Shown in pieces: positions 15,206 to 25,997 of a stretch of DNA of 64,000 nucleotides. The notes under the pieces are model-generated. The model had not been told where the DNA came from. It did no database searches and saw only the letters and a list, made by a program, of their open reading frames with translations. Each line of letters opens with the position of its first letter. Positions within the stretch are counted from its first letter, which is position 1. The position numbers were made by a program, and so were the translations under genes. Origin of the DNA: Dentipellis sp. KUC8613 (taxonomy: Eukaryota > Basidiomycota > Agaricomycetes > Russulales > Hericiaceae); the NCBI GenBank assembly GCA_002286715.1, contig NSJX01000025.1:286372-350371 (forward strand). Reading direction: 5' to 3'.

Positions 15206-15918
15206 CCCCTCCCTCGAGCCCAAGCCTGCCATATCACGTATCTGCATCAGCATCCACATTCACATTCATAACCCACCGCTTCTCGAATCTACAAATGCAT
15301 CAACCTGACCTTCCTTCTTCCTGCAGCTGGCTGACTCGGACTCGAAGCCGCCTCCGACTCGGGGGCAGATCCGCGCCCGGCAGCGCGGCCCGGGGCGCAC
15401 ATCGGCGTCTCCACACAAAGGCCGACAAAAGTGCCCGCCCCGAAGCCGTCGAGGTCGACGGCACCGGAGCAGCCTGAGCGATCCCGACGCGCGAAGACGC
15501 GCTTCCTCGCAGGCGTCAATAGGACTTTCCGTGTTGCGTCAGAGCAGCCCAGGACGTCCGTGTTCCCTTCCTTGCTGTAAGACTTGTAGTAACCACCATG
15601 TGTAACGCCCCCCGCGATGGAGGCCCGAGCGGGTCCCAGAGCCAGCGGCTTACGCTTCGGGACCCGACCGGGACCCAACTTCCAACATCTACAGTAACAC
15701 CACCGGTACTACAACTCCATAAATAAATAAAAGCCAACAAATGGCACCTCGTAACATTCGTAAAACCACATACTGTACAAGCACATGTACAATGACAGAC
15801 CACAACAGCCGTGCGCGTGAATCCCGGGGGTATACTTCCAAACCCTTACCTTGAAAATCCAATACCGTGAGTATACGCGTGTGTATTCCCGATCCTTCCA
15901 ATTTCCCCCAGGTCATCT
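15206..15918. other. Intergenic region between SDR copy 2 and GH30
   Basis: Upstream DNA of SDR copy 2 and downstream DNA of the GH30 gene. A GC-rich block (15340-15680) with the interrupted palindrome GGGTCCC/GGGACC around 15627-15672 stands out. No gene was supported. Confidence 0.45.
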
Positions 15919-18399
15919 TCACTTCGCATGGAACGCAGCCATCGGCTGCTGCTCCCCGCCCACATCACTGTACAACATCCCGTCGAACGCCCCGTCCGCC
16001 TCTGTCGCATTCGCCGCTGCCGAGCCCTCCGCCGGCGCTGCATCATCACCCGTGCTCCAATTAGCCGGCAATCGGAGAAACAGACGCGCTGGAGATGCAC
16101 GTACCGTACCACCACAGCGTCGTGACGCCGACCGGGAACGTATATGCCGCCTGCGTCCCGCGGAACTCAATCGTCGCCTGCACCGGCTGCGGGTTCCACG
16201 TCGTGCTCGCACTGTCGTCCCTGCCACCCCAACCCACCACCGTCATCATCCGCCCTTGGTATGAGATAGGAATGGGAGTAAGACACACCAGTTCATCACG
16301 ACGAGGCTGTAGCGCAGCCAGTCCGTCGAGCTCACGCGGCCGGTCACGTACGCGCCGACGCGCAGCGCCCAGTTGAGCTCGCCGCCGACCGACACGCCGA
16401 TGCGCTGGCCCCACGGCCCGTTCACGTCGCGCGGGAGGATCGCACGCGAGGCCTGCGCCATCGAGTAGTCTGTCCATGTCGCCGCCCGTCAGCATCAGGC
16501 CACCTGCATAGAGAAGGAGGAGAGGGTAAAGGACACGCACACTCCTCGTTGAGCCCGTAGCTGCCGTCGCTGTTGATCGTCACGATGCCGCGGCAGCCGG
16601 GCCCGCCGCAGCTCGTCGTGCCCGGGAGCTTCGGGTTCCCGTTTCCGTCGAGCGCGAGGTTCCACATCAGCCCCGAGTGCGAGTTGTGCTCGATCGCGCC
16701 GATCCACCTGCCGAGCTCTCTCAGCCGCGTCCTTACATCATACTCAAGTGGCGAAGAAGACATACAGGTTGTCCATGAACCACTGTGGTGTATGCGTGTC
16801 AGTGAGTGGGGATTGGAGAGTGGAGAGGATAGGTACTCGCCTTGATGTTGCTCCACCAGTCAGTGCCGAGGTTGCTCGAGCACTCGGTGAAGTAGATCTC
16901 CTTCTGCGGGTACTGCGTATGGAACGTATCCTGGTCGGAGACGGAACCGCCATAGCAATGGAACGCCACGCCGGCAAATGCGTCTCCAGCTTGTTGCATC
17001 TGCGAGCCCAAAGCACGTTCAGTCAAAGACAAGGTACAGGACACAGTATGCGGGCACGTACGAGCTGCACGGGGTACCCTCCAGCGTCGTCCCAGTTGTG
17101 GTCGAACCCAATGAGCTTGACGTACGAGAAGCCGTTGTTGTTGAGCAGCGAGCGCAGGGCGGTGCCGATTTGGGCTTCGAGCGATGCGGAGGTCTTGCAG
17201 GTCGGGTAGCTGTCGTTGCTGTTCTCGGGCTCGTTCTACCCAGTCCCATTAATCATTTACATCGACTGCAGTGCGCATATATGCGCGTACCTGGATAGAG
17301 AGGCCGTAAAGAGTGAACCCGTGGCTCTGGAACGCCTGGACGCACTTCAGCAAGTAGTTGGCGTCTGAGCGGTAATTAGCAGCCCGCAGCGGTCCAATGG
17401 CATGGCATATGACTGACATGTGTTGATCATGCTCGACTCGAAATTGCCGCCGTTCATCGTACCGCTGTCCTTCATCCAGCCAGGCTACACCACTGCCTCA
17501 ATATACGCACACGAAACTATAAAGCGCAACACATACAGGAGACCAGGGTGTAACGATAATCCGCAGGTAGCTGTTGATAGACTTGATATCGCTGAGCACG
17601 GACCAGAGGTAAGACGGAGGAGCATTGCTGTTGAAGTTGTTCAGGGAAGTATCGCCGTTGCTGTCGTCAAAGCTGTAGTCTGTGACACAGGGTAAGTAGA
17701 TGGTACGACGGGTATGAACGTAGAATATTACCGTTTGCTGAGAAGTCAGAGGCCCCCAATGGGATGCTAGTGACGGTTAGCATCGATATCGTGAGCCTGT
17801 GATGCGCATATATTCACCGAATGAAGGTCAGCCCCGCAGCCTGGGCACCATCGGTCGCTAGAAAGCTGTCAATACTTGGTCTAACCTACAATAAATGATG
17901 CCTCACGATCGAAAAGGGTGTTCATTAAGTTCCAGTAGTTGCCCGAGTTCTGGCTCTAAATGCCGCCGCATATACGCATAGGTACGGCACATAAATAGCA
18001 CGAATGCATGAACGTACCTTCAAGTTGCTCAACAGCTTCGCCGACGAATCAGCTACGCACCCACAACGTCAGACTCCCACCCCACACAAGACATCACAAC
18101 GCGCCGGTACTCACTCAGCGAGCCACCAAATCCCCACACAGACTGGTACGTCGACGAGTCGTCGACATCGATGTCCGCGCTGCCGATCGCGCCGGGAGAC
18201 CCAAAGTTAATTGGCGACGAGGGCTTGAGGGACGTGTAGAGTTTCGAGCGGTCCCAGGTCGTTTGCCACTGCGCGGGGTAAGTATGACGACACGGCAACG
18301 AGCAGACCGCAAAACACCGACAATGTCCCATATCGCGTACTGGCCGAGCGCAGGGCGCGCGAGGGCCGCGAACGCGGCGAGTGTATAGAGGACGCGCAT
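15919..18399 (-). CDS. Secreted glycoside hydrolase family 30 (endo-beta-1,6-glucanase-like)
   Basis: The gene has more than ten introns. The signal peptide MRVLYTLAAFAALARPALGQ is followed by the GH30 opening YQSVWGFGGSL. The acid/base glutamate lies in a QNEPENSND-type motif near 17220. The nucleophile glutamate lies in KEIYFTECSSNLGTDWW near 16870. The C-terminal beta-sandwich begins at GRMMTVVGWGG and runs to TFPVGVTTLWWYG. Family members cleave beta-1,6-glucan in fungal cell walls, in the wall or the medium. The end is uncertain: removing an intron after WWYGT (weak donor GTGCAT) gives an acidic Ala-rich tail ending FHAK at 15919; reading on gives a stop at 16061. Both catalytic Glu residues are present. 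Confidence 0.87.
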
Positions 18400-19046
18400 A
18401 GTCGCGGTCGCTATTGAGGGTGAGGGTGGAAGGGAAGAGGAGGAGCAGAGAGCAGAGGATGCTTGGGCGAGCGGAGGCTATTGATAGTGCTCTGAATATA
18501 AAGGAATGGTGGAGGGATGGAGCGGATGGGTCAGGCGGGCCTGGAAGAAGTCGAAGCAGCGTCTTGGAATGCAACTGCAGCCTGAGCAAGCCCAGCGACT
18601 GCGCCTCATCCGTCCCATTCTGTGATGCCTCCTGTATCACAAGCTCGTCCATGCGACCCCATCCGCGTGCATCACCGCGGCCTGATGCTCTTGAGGAGCG
18701 CGAAGGACCGTTGCCGTCACAAGGACACCAGAGGGCTTCGACCTTCGCGCGAGATGATGCATGACGTCCTTCGTGACCACGTTGCGCGTTGTTATGTTGC
18801 CGACGACCCAACCCCAGTCCTGAATTTCACGGCCCCGCGCAGCAGTGTTGGGTGCCTCTGCAGAATGTAAAGTCGCCGACGCCACGACGACGCAGGCCGA
18901 GTCGTCTGGCAAATGGACGCGAAGCAAGATCGACGACGCGCTAGTCAGCGCGATGAGGTCATACCCAGCCTCCCCAGCAACCTCAAAATGGACACGGCAA
19001 CCGCGCTTCCTCACCGGCACCCAGCGTCCCATACGCGTATACTCAC
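18400..19046. other. GH30 upstream region
   Basis: Contains the GH30 promoter. A long open frame on the minus strand runs through it (down to 18637), but its composition looks like GC-driven chance except for its first exon-like part, listed separately. Confidence 0.4.
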
Positions 19047-19148
19047 AAATACTTCCGAATTGACAAGTATCAGGATCGTCAGAACCTCCGCATGCGCAGA
19101 ACCCGAAGGATGATCCGTCCATATGCAAGCAGAAATTGAAACAGGCTA
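19047..19148 (-). CDS. Possible exon of a small cysteine-rich protein (partial model)
   Basis: A 102-base segment sits between an acceptor (TTTTACAG, ending 19149) and a donor (GTGAGT, starting 19046). It reads ACFNFCLHMDGSSFGFCACG followed by GSDDPDTCQFGSI. The closely spaced cysteines resemble small secreted fungal proteins. No signal-peptide exon or last exon could be joined with confidence, so this may be a relic or chance. It lies upstream of, and on the same strand as, the GH30 gene. Confidence 0.3.
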
Positions 19149-19518
19149 CTGTAAAATAAGCCGGAGAGTAAATGAGTCTCGAAAGACGAGGACGGGATGA
19201 TAGACTATATTCAACTCACTTCAGTTCTATGTGGAAAAAAATGAGCCTGCTCGAGGCCCGAAAAGCTTCAAGCTATACGAACAAATACAGCCTTACGGAC
19301 CATGCCGTCCATTTACACCACCGAAAATCCGTACACACGAAAGGCCAGAAACCTCCGCTCACAGCCCACTCCCTCATCACCCCGCATGCTGTCAACACAA
19401 ACTCACCACACGCTCAGGGCAGACCAGCATATGGCCCGGCGGCATTCCACACCGCCGAAATCTACACCGCCAACAGCAACAAGTAACAACAAAGATATAT
19501 ACATTCCCTTCCCAATAC
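19149..19518. other. Downstream region of the AP-1 beta gene
   Basis: 370 bases following the stop of the beta-adaptin gene. AT-richer, with no supported gene; a first exon for the cysteine-rich segment might lie here but none was found. Confidence 0.4.
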
Positions 19519-22285
19519 CTAAAACAGCCCCAGCAAGTCGTCCTGCGGCTTCTGCTGCACGGGCGATGCCAGATTTTGCACAGGCGACAGCGGGTTCTGC
19601 GCGGGGGCCGCGGGTGCAGGCGATCCCCCCATCCCATTCAACCCACCCAGCCCGCCGAGCCCAAGCCCGCCGAACGCCTGCTGCGACGACGCGGGCGCGG
19701 GCGGGCTCGCGACGCTCGCGCTGCCAAAGATGGACACGAGGTCGTCGAGCGGGTTGCTGGACGTGCCCGCGAGGAGGCTCGCCGCGGCGGGCGTCTGCTG
19801 CAGCACCTGCGTCGCCGCGAGCCCCGTCGGCTGCCCGTCCGTCGCGGGCTCGTCGTCGAAGTCGAGCAGGTTCTCCGACTGCTGCCCCGCGGCGACCGTC
19901 TGGAGCGCCTTTTGCGCCGACGCGCGCTCGTCGGACAGTCTAGAGCGTGCGTGGTCAGCGTGTGCTTCGTGACGAGTAAAAGGAGTGCACAAATCGGGAG
20001 TGCGGGGAGAAAGGAGGGAAGCTCACTCGGTGCCTTTGCGCTGCATCGACTCGGCCCCGACACGCCCCTGCCCAATGAACGTCTCCGCCGGCTTGTGGTA
20101 CACGCTCGCCAGACTCGAAATCTCGCCCAGCAGCTCGTTCAGCAGCGCCGGCGCGACCGTCGTCCTCGGGAGTGATATTGGCGGGCGGTGCGCCAGCACG
20201 ACGGACTGTCGATAGCAGAATTAGCACGGGTAAAAATAGCGCAGATAACAATAGACAATAGGGGGCCCGTCGGTACGATTGGGGAAGAACGGGGACGGGG
20301 ACGTACTTTCGCGGCCCCGGGGTCGGTCGAGAGCAGCCGCCAGTAGATGTACGCGCGGTCGCGCACGTCGGGCGAGTCGCAGTCCTTGGTTGCGGTGTTG
20401 AGCACGCGCTGCACGATGCCCTGTGACGTGTCGGGCTTGTACAGGAACAGCTTCACCACGGCCGTCAGCGTCTGCAGCTGCACCTGTGACACTCGTCAGG
20501 AACGTGCAGCGTGCAGCAGGCTACGAGACGCTGCGCTTACGGGGTACGACTCCTCCGTGAATGTGTCCACGAAGATACTCAGCAGCTCCTCTGCGTTATC
20601 GATCTTGTTTGCGTATTCGCCGATAATCCAGATGAGGGATGCCTTGGCCTCGGGCTCGTCTAGCTCCTCGAGGTTTGCGCACAGAGTTGGGATCACGCCC
20701 TCGTACGTCGATGGGTATCGCCGGAAAATATCCTGCAGCGGGCACCGAATTGGTAACAGCGCAGCACAGAGTTGAGACGGGACGTGCCTTCATGACTACG
20801 ACAGCCTCCTGCACGACGTAGCTCACCCGCGTCGCGATGAGGTCGAGCAGCACATTCACACACCGTTCCGCGGCGGCATCGATCTTGATCGCAGCCTGGC
20901 CAATCGCCTTGATACTCCGCCGCACAAAGTCCACGTCGACTTCCGACGCATACCTGCGGTCATACACCATCAGCAACAGCATCCGGACAGGCCAGAAAGA
21001 CGGAGACGCACTCTTTGAGCTCGCTGAGGAGCGCATCGACGTTGTTCTCGCCCGCGAGGCGCACCATGATGTCCAGCTTCTCGACCTTGACGTACAGCGG
21101 GTCATTATACTTGCAGAAAAACACCCGCATCTCGTTCGACAGAATATCCGAGCGCTTCTGCAAAAGCAGATTGATGTTCCTGAGCGCAACCCACTGCACC
21201 TCGGGGGGCGAGGACAGCAGGGTGACGAGCGGCGGGGCCATCTTGCGCACGAGCTGCTTCTGGAGCTCCTCGCGGCGGACGCCGCGCATGTGGATCATGA
21301 TGACGCGCACGGCGCCGAGGACGACGCTGCCGTTCGCGTGCTGGAACTGCGGGACGACGCGCTCGCAGATGTGCTCGCTCTCCTGGTCGTCCTGCGCCTG
21401 GTAGCGCGCGAGCGCGGACAGGATCGCGACGCGGCCCCACTCGGAGCACTCGTTGAGCGCGATCAGCAGCTTGTTGAGGATCGCGGGCGTGATGGTGAAG
21501 ATCGCCGGGTCCGAGGACGACGTCGACGGCTGCGATGTCGCGGCAATGTGGATGTCCGAGAGCGCGGTGACCGTGTTCGCGACGACCTGCTGCGCGGTGA
21601 GCCGGGCACGGGGCGCGGGGGACACAGATCGCGGGCGCACGCACCATCGGGTTCGAGTCGGACACCATCTCGTGCAGCTGGTCGAGGAAGCCGTTCTCGA
21701 GCACGAGCTCCGGCTTGAGGTCGTACAGCTTCGCGACGCACAGCGCGGCGGTCTTGCGCACGTACGGGTTGTCGTCGCGCAGGCTCTTCTGCAGCGGGTC
21801 GCAGAGGTAGTCGATGATCTTCTCGACGCGGATGCAGCCCATCGTGCGGATCGCGAGCGCGCGCACGAGCGGGTTGGGGTCGTCCGAGTCCTTCACGAAG
21901 GTGTTCACGGCGAGGATGACCAGCTCCGGCTGCGTCTTGGCGTAGTTGATCAGGTAGAGGTAGACGAGCTTCTTCTGCTCGATGTCGTCTGTCTGCATGT
22001 TCTTCAGCACGTCCGGGAAGAGCCCGCTGACGTCTGCGCATGTGGGGCGGGGGTGGGTGAGGATGGGAGCCAGCAGGATGGTCAAGGGGCGCACCTTTGC
22101 CGACTGTCATGTTCGCTATGACCTTCTTGATCGCATCTTTGCGCTTCTCCTTGTATTCGCTGTTCAGGTCTGCGCGCAGCTCAAAGTTCTCGCCTGCACA
22201 TCGCGAGATGAGAATGTCAGTGATTAGCACGCGAACTCGAGTGAGACGGACCCTTTTTGGGCGCTGCCCGGGCGAAGACGTTCAT
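19519..22285 (-). CDS. APL2: Clathrin adaptor AP-1 complex, large beta subunit (beta-adaptin)
   Basis: The start [12 protein letters not shown] joins, after an intron, to [20 protein letters not shown]. The adaptin trunk follows: [59 protein letters not shown] and [20 protein letters not shown]. Heat-like repeats continue to [15 protein letters not shown]. The tail is a Gly/Pro/Ala-rich hinge holding LLDFDD (clathrin-box-like) and ending QDDLLGLF, without the large appendage domain of animal AP-2 beta. This is usual for fungal AP-1 beta. Length is about 720 residues. The protein forms the AP-1 coat at the trans-Golgi and endosomes, binding clathrin and dileucine cargo. About eight introns; the frame is kept throughout. 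The symbol follows the yeast name. Confidence 0.92.
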
Positions 22286-22833
22286 TCCAGAGAGCCCGGG
22301 AGTCGCTGGGTGTGTAGATGTCGAAGAAAAGAGCCTAGCGAGGCGCCAAAGGTGCGGAACAACTATGAGGATGGCTTTGAGTTTTCAGAAGGTGCTGTGC
22401 TTGCCAGTGGGCGCTTGCTGATTTCCGTCACGAATGGAAAGCAGTCACTTACGTAATCATCATTAGAGCATTCTTTCTTCCTCTCATTGGCCTTCGAAGC
22501 CGGTCTCTTCCATCACCTTCCATATTCTCATTTCGTTTCATTTTCAGGAGACTAATCTCGTAGAGAGCCTCTGATGAAAAATCTGCCAAGTCCCCACACT
22601 TTGCAAAATCCCTCCAATCACGAGCCACCATCGACAAAAAAGAACATTTCCGAGTCGAGTTCAGGGTCAAGTGGACGCGCTTCAGTGGACAACATTCGTA
22701 TGGTCGCAAGCCTTACAATGGTCAAGATTAATCGCTGAGAACGTATCCTAAATCATACACATCCGTCTAAGACTGCCTCACGATCCCCGGATATCATACA
22801 TAGTCACAGGTATCCCCCGTCCTCGCCTAGGAT
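22286..22833. other. AP-1 beta promoter and intergenic region
   Basis: 548 bases, including the AP-1 beta upstream region. Short frames only; AT-rich near 22440-22830 as expected for the 3' region of the next gene. Confidence 0.45.
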
Positions 22834-23479
22834 CTAATCCTGGGGGACACGAGCGTTGCCCTGGACGGCAGCCTTCCCGCCCGCTTCGCGCAGCTCGCCC
22901 TTCTCGTACAATTCAGTCTTGTGGGTATACTTCCCAGCGACCTGAAATCCCGGTGCAATTAGCATTCATCCTCTCATCTCCATGTTAGAAAAAATTGATA
23001 ACTCACCTGCTGGGCCTTGCCAATCGCCTTGTCCATCATTCCAGCTTTGCCTTGCGGGAGGTCATCATCGTCGTCTCGCTGAGAAATACCACCTGAACAA
23101 ACACACGGGTCAGAATCGTGTCACATTCCGTCAACACAACGAACTCACTAGAACGTGTCGGCTGGAAACTCTGCGGCTTGTCCTCCCCGTACGAGCCGGC
23201 GTCCGCACCATCGTTGTTGTTGGACTCGCCGTACGTCGGCTGCAAGCCCTGCACGCGGTCGGAGCGGTCGGACTCGCGGTTCTCGAAGCGGGGCGCCTGG
23301 TCGAAGCGGCCGTCGGTCGCCTCTGTCGTGTCGACGTCGTAGTCGGCCGTCTGTCGCGCGCCGGGTGCACCGGGGAGCGGCTCGGACGGGTTGTGCTGGA
23401 AGTGCTGGGGGCGGTCGGTGCCGGTCGAGAAGTCGTTCGTGCCGGTGGTGTCGAAGTTCTGGAAATCTTGAGACGACAT
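22834..23479 (-). CDS. Small hydrophilic conserved fungal protein with CsbD-like C-terminal motif
   Basis: Three exons code about 175 residues. The first is a disordered, Asn/Asp/Gln-rich part (MSSQDFQNFDTTGTNDFSTG onward). After GISQRDDDDLPQG come the conserved elements KAGMMDKAIGKAQQVAGK, then ELYEKGELREAGGKAAVQG and the ending NARVPQD. This pattern recurs in many small fungal proteins and resembles the bacterial CsbD stress-protein motif. No enzyme function can be assigned; a stress or desiccation role is only inference. The start is the first ATG and the introns have GTGAGT donors. Confidence 0.75.
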
Positions 23480-24218
23480 GGTGTGGATGGGTGTAAGTGG
23501 TAGATGGTTGGTGGTTTGTGTGTAAAGTGGTGGTGAATGTGAGTGGTACTGGTGATAATTTGAAGGTGCGTGGTGCCGACTCTTATATGTTCAGAATTTC
23601 GATGAGGTGCGGTGATGTCATGGAATGGAGGATGCAGGCACACCGAGCGCTGTGGTGAGCCGTCCCGCCCTGGTGGAAACCGAAACCTGGAAGGGTACTG
23701 CGCACCACAGCCGCGTCATGACCATGGAGCAACAGTCGCTTTAGGTCTTGGAAACGCCAGCTTTGATGCTCAGCGTGTGTTCATCCAGAGACTTTCGGGG
23801 TTGCGTGCCTCCTCGAAATGGATGTAGGGGTTCACGCGCGTCATGACGTGCATGGCATGACGCGTGCCGAAATATAGCAATCTTGTTGGCTTGAACGGAA
23901 GCACACGCCTTATGGAACTTTCTGGGGTCATTTTACGAAGGAATCGAATGTAGCCAACGATGAAGGTATGGTCGAGTCTTCAATTCGAAACTGAGCTTCG
24001 ATGCATTTCAAGTTGGCTTGGCGCCGAGTGCCCGGCGGCCGGGCCGCGTCAGTCCGGCTGAGAACACATGTGAGGGCTGCACGGAGGATGGTGAATTATA
24101 TGAATTCAACTCTTCTGCAGGGCTGTAGTAATTGACATTAAAAAGAACGAAGAACAAATAATAATTCATGTGTGGTATTGGAACATACGACGCTCGTAAA
24201 ACTCAGCGCTCGATGACT
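23480..24218. other. Intergenic region
   Basis: 739 bases without a supported gene. The first part holds the promoter of the small hydrophilic protein; the rest is AT-rich with the palindrome-like ATGACGTGCATGGCATGACG near 23844. Confidence 0.45.
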
Positions 24219-25945
24219 TTAAACGATGCCCAAATCTAATTCCATTTTCTCTGTCTTCTCCGTCTTTGTACCTTCCGCCTGTCCCGAGCCACGAGAGGAC
24301 CCGTCAGCACTCTCTGCACCATCGGAATCGCTGTCGGACTCCCGTGCAGTTGCCTGATTGACCGCTCCAATAGACGCGGGGTCGGATACGTTGGTTGTTG
24401 TAGTACGGCGTGCAGCAAATTGGATAGTCCTGGTCTGCGTGTGGCCGCGGCTTTGGGAGGCACTATGCTGGTGTGCCGTCTCTACTACGCTGTCGAAGCC
24501 TTTATGCATCCCGACGCGTACGATAATTAATGTTGGAGCAATCGCCTGCCGCGATGGAGTGATCAGCGAGAGTAAGTAGAGATATACGAGAAAGTATTGA
24601 CCACTAGCATGAGAGTTATGTCCGATATGATGCCCTGCAACCCAAGAGTTTCAATGCACGGCAGAGCTTAAGCGTACGACAACTTACGGAATACGTCGCA
24701 GTGATGAAGAAAGACGTGCATGTAGTGAGGATCTCACATAGTAACATTAGAAGGCCGGATTCGACACTGTTGTATTCACACAGGCAATCAGCAACAGAAC
24801 TCTTCGGACGGCGAGAAATGGGGCTTACAACATGGAAACAGCAGCTCGGTAGCGAATACCAGCCATTTTTCCCAGCGTCCTCTCGAGCTGCCTAGCCATA
24901 TACCAAATGCGACAAGCTATGGCACATAGCATGAGATCGAGCGCATCGGCTGCATTAGATAGACCCACCTATGAGAGCAGTCGCTACTGTGTCGATAGTC
25001 AAGTTTAGGGGGTTGGTGGAGTTCATCAAGTTTTCCACAGTCATTATTAGATAAAACCATCTTGGTGGCGGCGACGCATCCAAGGGAGCAGCTTTGGCTA
25101 TGAGGTATGCTTCATTTTGGAGGCATATAGCGGCAAAGCTCAAAGCTATGCATAGTGTATATGAGTACATTGAGGTAGCGTGAAGGGGGCTAAGGGCCGA
25201 GCGCACCAGTCGATGTGATAAGCAGCAGTCCCAGAGGGAAAGCAATCCATCGTTGTTGGGGCCATAACACCACACAGCGATAGATCTTAGTGATCCACGT
25301 AAGCAACAGTTCTATGCTAGTGTGTTCTCGGACGCACCAGCACTATGTCTGCAGCAACCCTACTCGGCGGTGTAATTAGGGCAAGTCGCATCAACAACGA
25401 CACGTGGATGTACGAACCCTATGCATGTTGACAACCCGTACTGCGCCAGAGAGAGCACGTCGCCCAACAAGACTTCACGGAGCCTTTCCGCTGTTTCGGG
25501 ATCGCATGAGAGCACTTCGCTTCCGTCGGGCGTGACATACGATCTTGACACGACAACTGGTCCCGAAAGGGTTGACGCCAGACCCAACCCAATGTACGCT
25601 GTGGTGAGCAGAAACATCGTGACCAATGAACACATAAGGAACTGGTTGCGCCGCTGGTACACTAGGACATATGCAGAGCCGCCGAACAATGCGACGTAAA
25701 GGCCTAACAGATGGTCAGAAATTCTTTTCGAGCCCCAAGGAAATCGGAAGGACGCTCACCGTATAGTAGAGTGACCGCCTGTTTTGCATGCAAGCTGGTT
25801 AACGACTATGTGTCGCGGACGATGCTGTTGTCACACGTACCCATAGATTCGAGATAACTTCCTAAAAAGAACACTCCATTAGTCTAAAAGTTAGGACTTC
25901 ATAAAAAAACGCCAGACGTACCCGGTAGTTCGTTTCTCCACACAT
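24219..25945 (-). CDS. Multi-pass membrane protein of an Agaricomycete family, paralogue A
   Basis: The start MCGETNYR lies 43 bases after a TATA box and is matched by MCGEKYYA in paralogue B. Exons give EVISNLW, AVTLLYG, then FGGSAYVLVYQRR with a long hydrophobic segment FLLTTAYIGLGLASTLSGPV. Next come ADIVLIYRCVVLWPQQRWIA, LGLLLITSTG and a helix around SYTLCIALSFAAICLQNEAY. The last helix is QAIAPTLIIVRVGM, followed by a polar Ser/Thr/Asp-rich cytoplasmic-type tail ending LDLGIV. Six or seven membrane spans are expected. Function unknown; the serpentine layout recalls receptors or sensors, but no diagnostic motif is present. All joins examined keep frame. The same family occurs at 61906-63645. 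Confidence 0.72.
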
Positions 25946-25987
25946 CTTGAGGAATGCGATCTACAGAAGGTCAACCAGTCAGTTCAG

Positions 25988-25997
25988 CTTTTATATA
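25988..25997 (-). promoter_or_regulatory. TATA box of membrane protein paralogue A
   Basis: TATATAAAAG on the minus strand, 43 bases before the ATG at 25945. The paralogue has TATAAAAC at almost the same distance (46 bases), supporting both starts. Confidence 0.65.

Noticed and set aside
15598..15680. Interrupted GGGTCCC/GGGACC palindrome in a GC-rich block
   Set aside because: Could form a hairpin, but arms are short and imperfect and no terminator or RNA gene function in fungi fits it.
18637..19128. Open frame of 163 codons on the minus strand upstream of GH30
   Set aside because: Only its first part looks like an exon (cysteine-rich, listed separately). The remainder crosses a good donor site and shows no coding character.
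19231..20175. Open frame of 314 codons on the plus strand
   Set aside because: It runs antisense over the C-terminal hinge of beta-adaptin and has the low-complexity Arg/Pro/Ala make-up of GC-rich chance frames.
20837..21718. Open frame of 293 codons on the plus strand opposite the AP-1 beta gene
   Set aside because: It is the Arg/His/Val-rich antisense shadow of a strongly conserved, GC-rich coding region; it has no motif and the minus-strand protein is certain.
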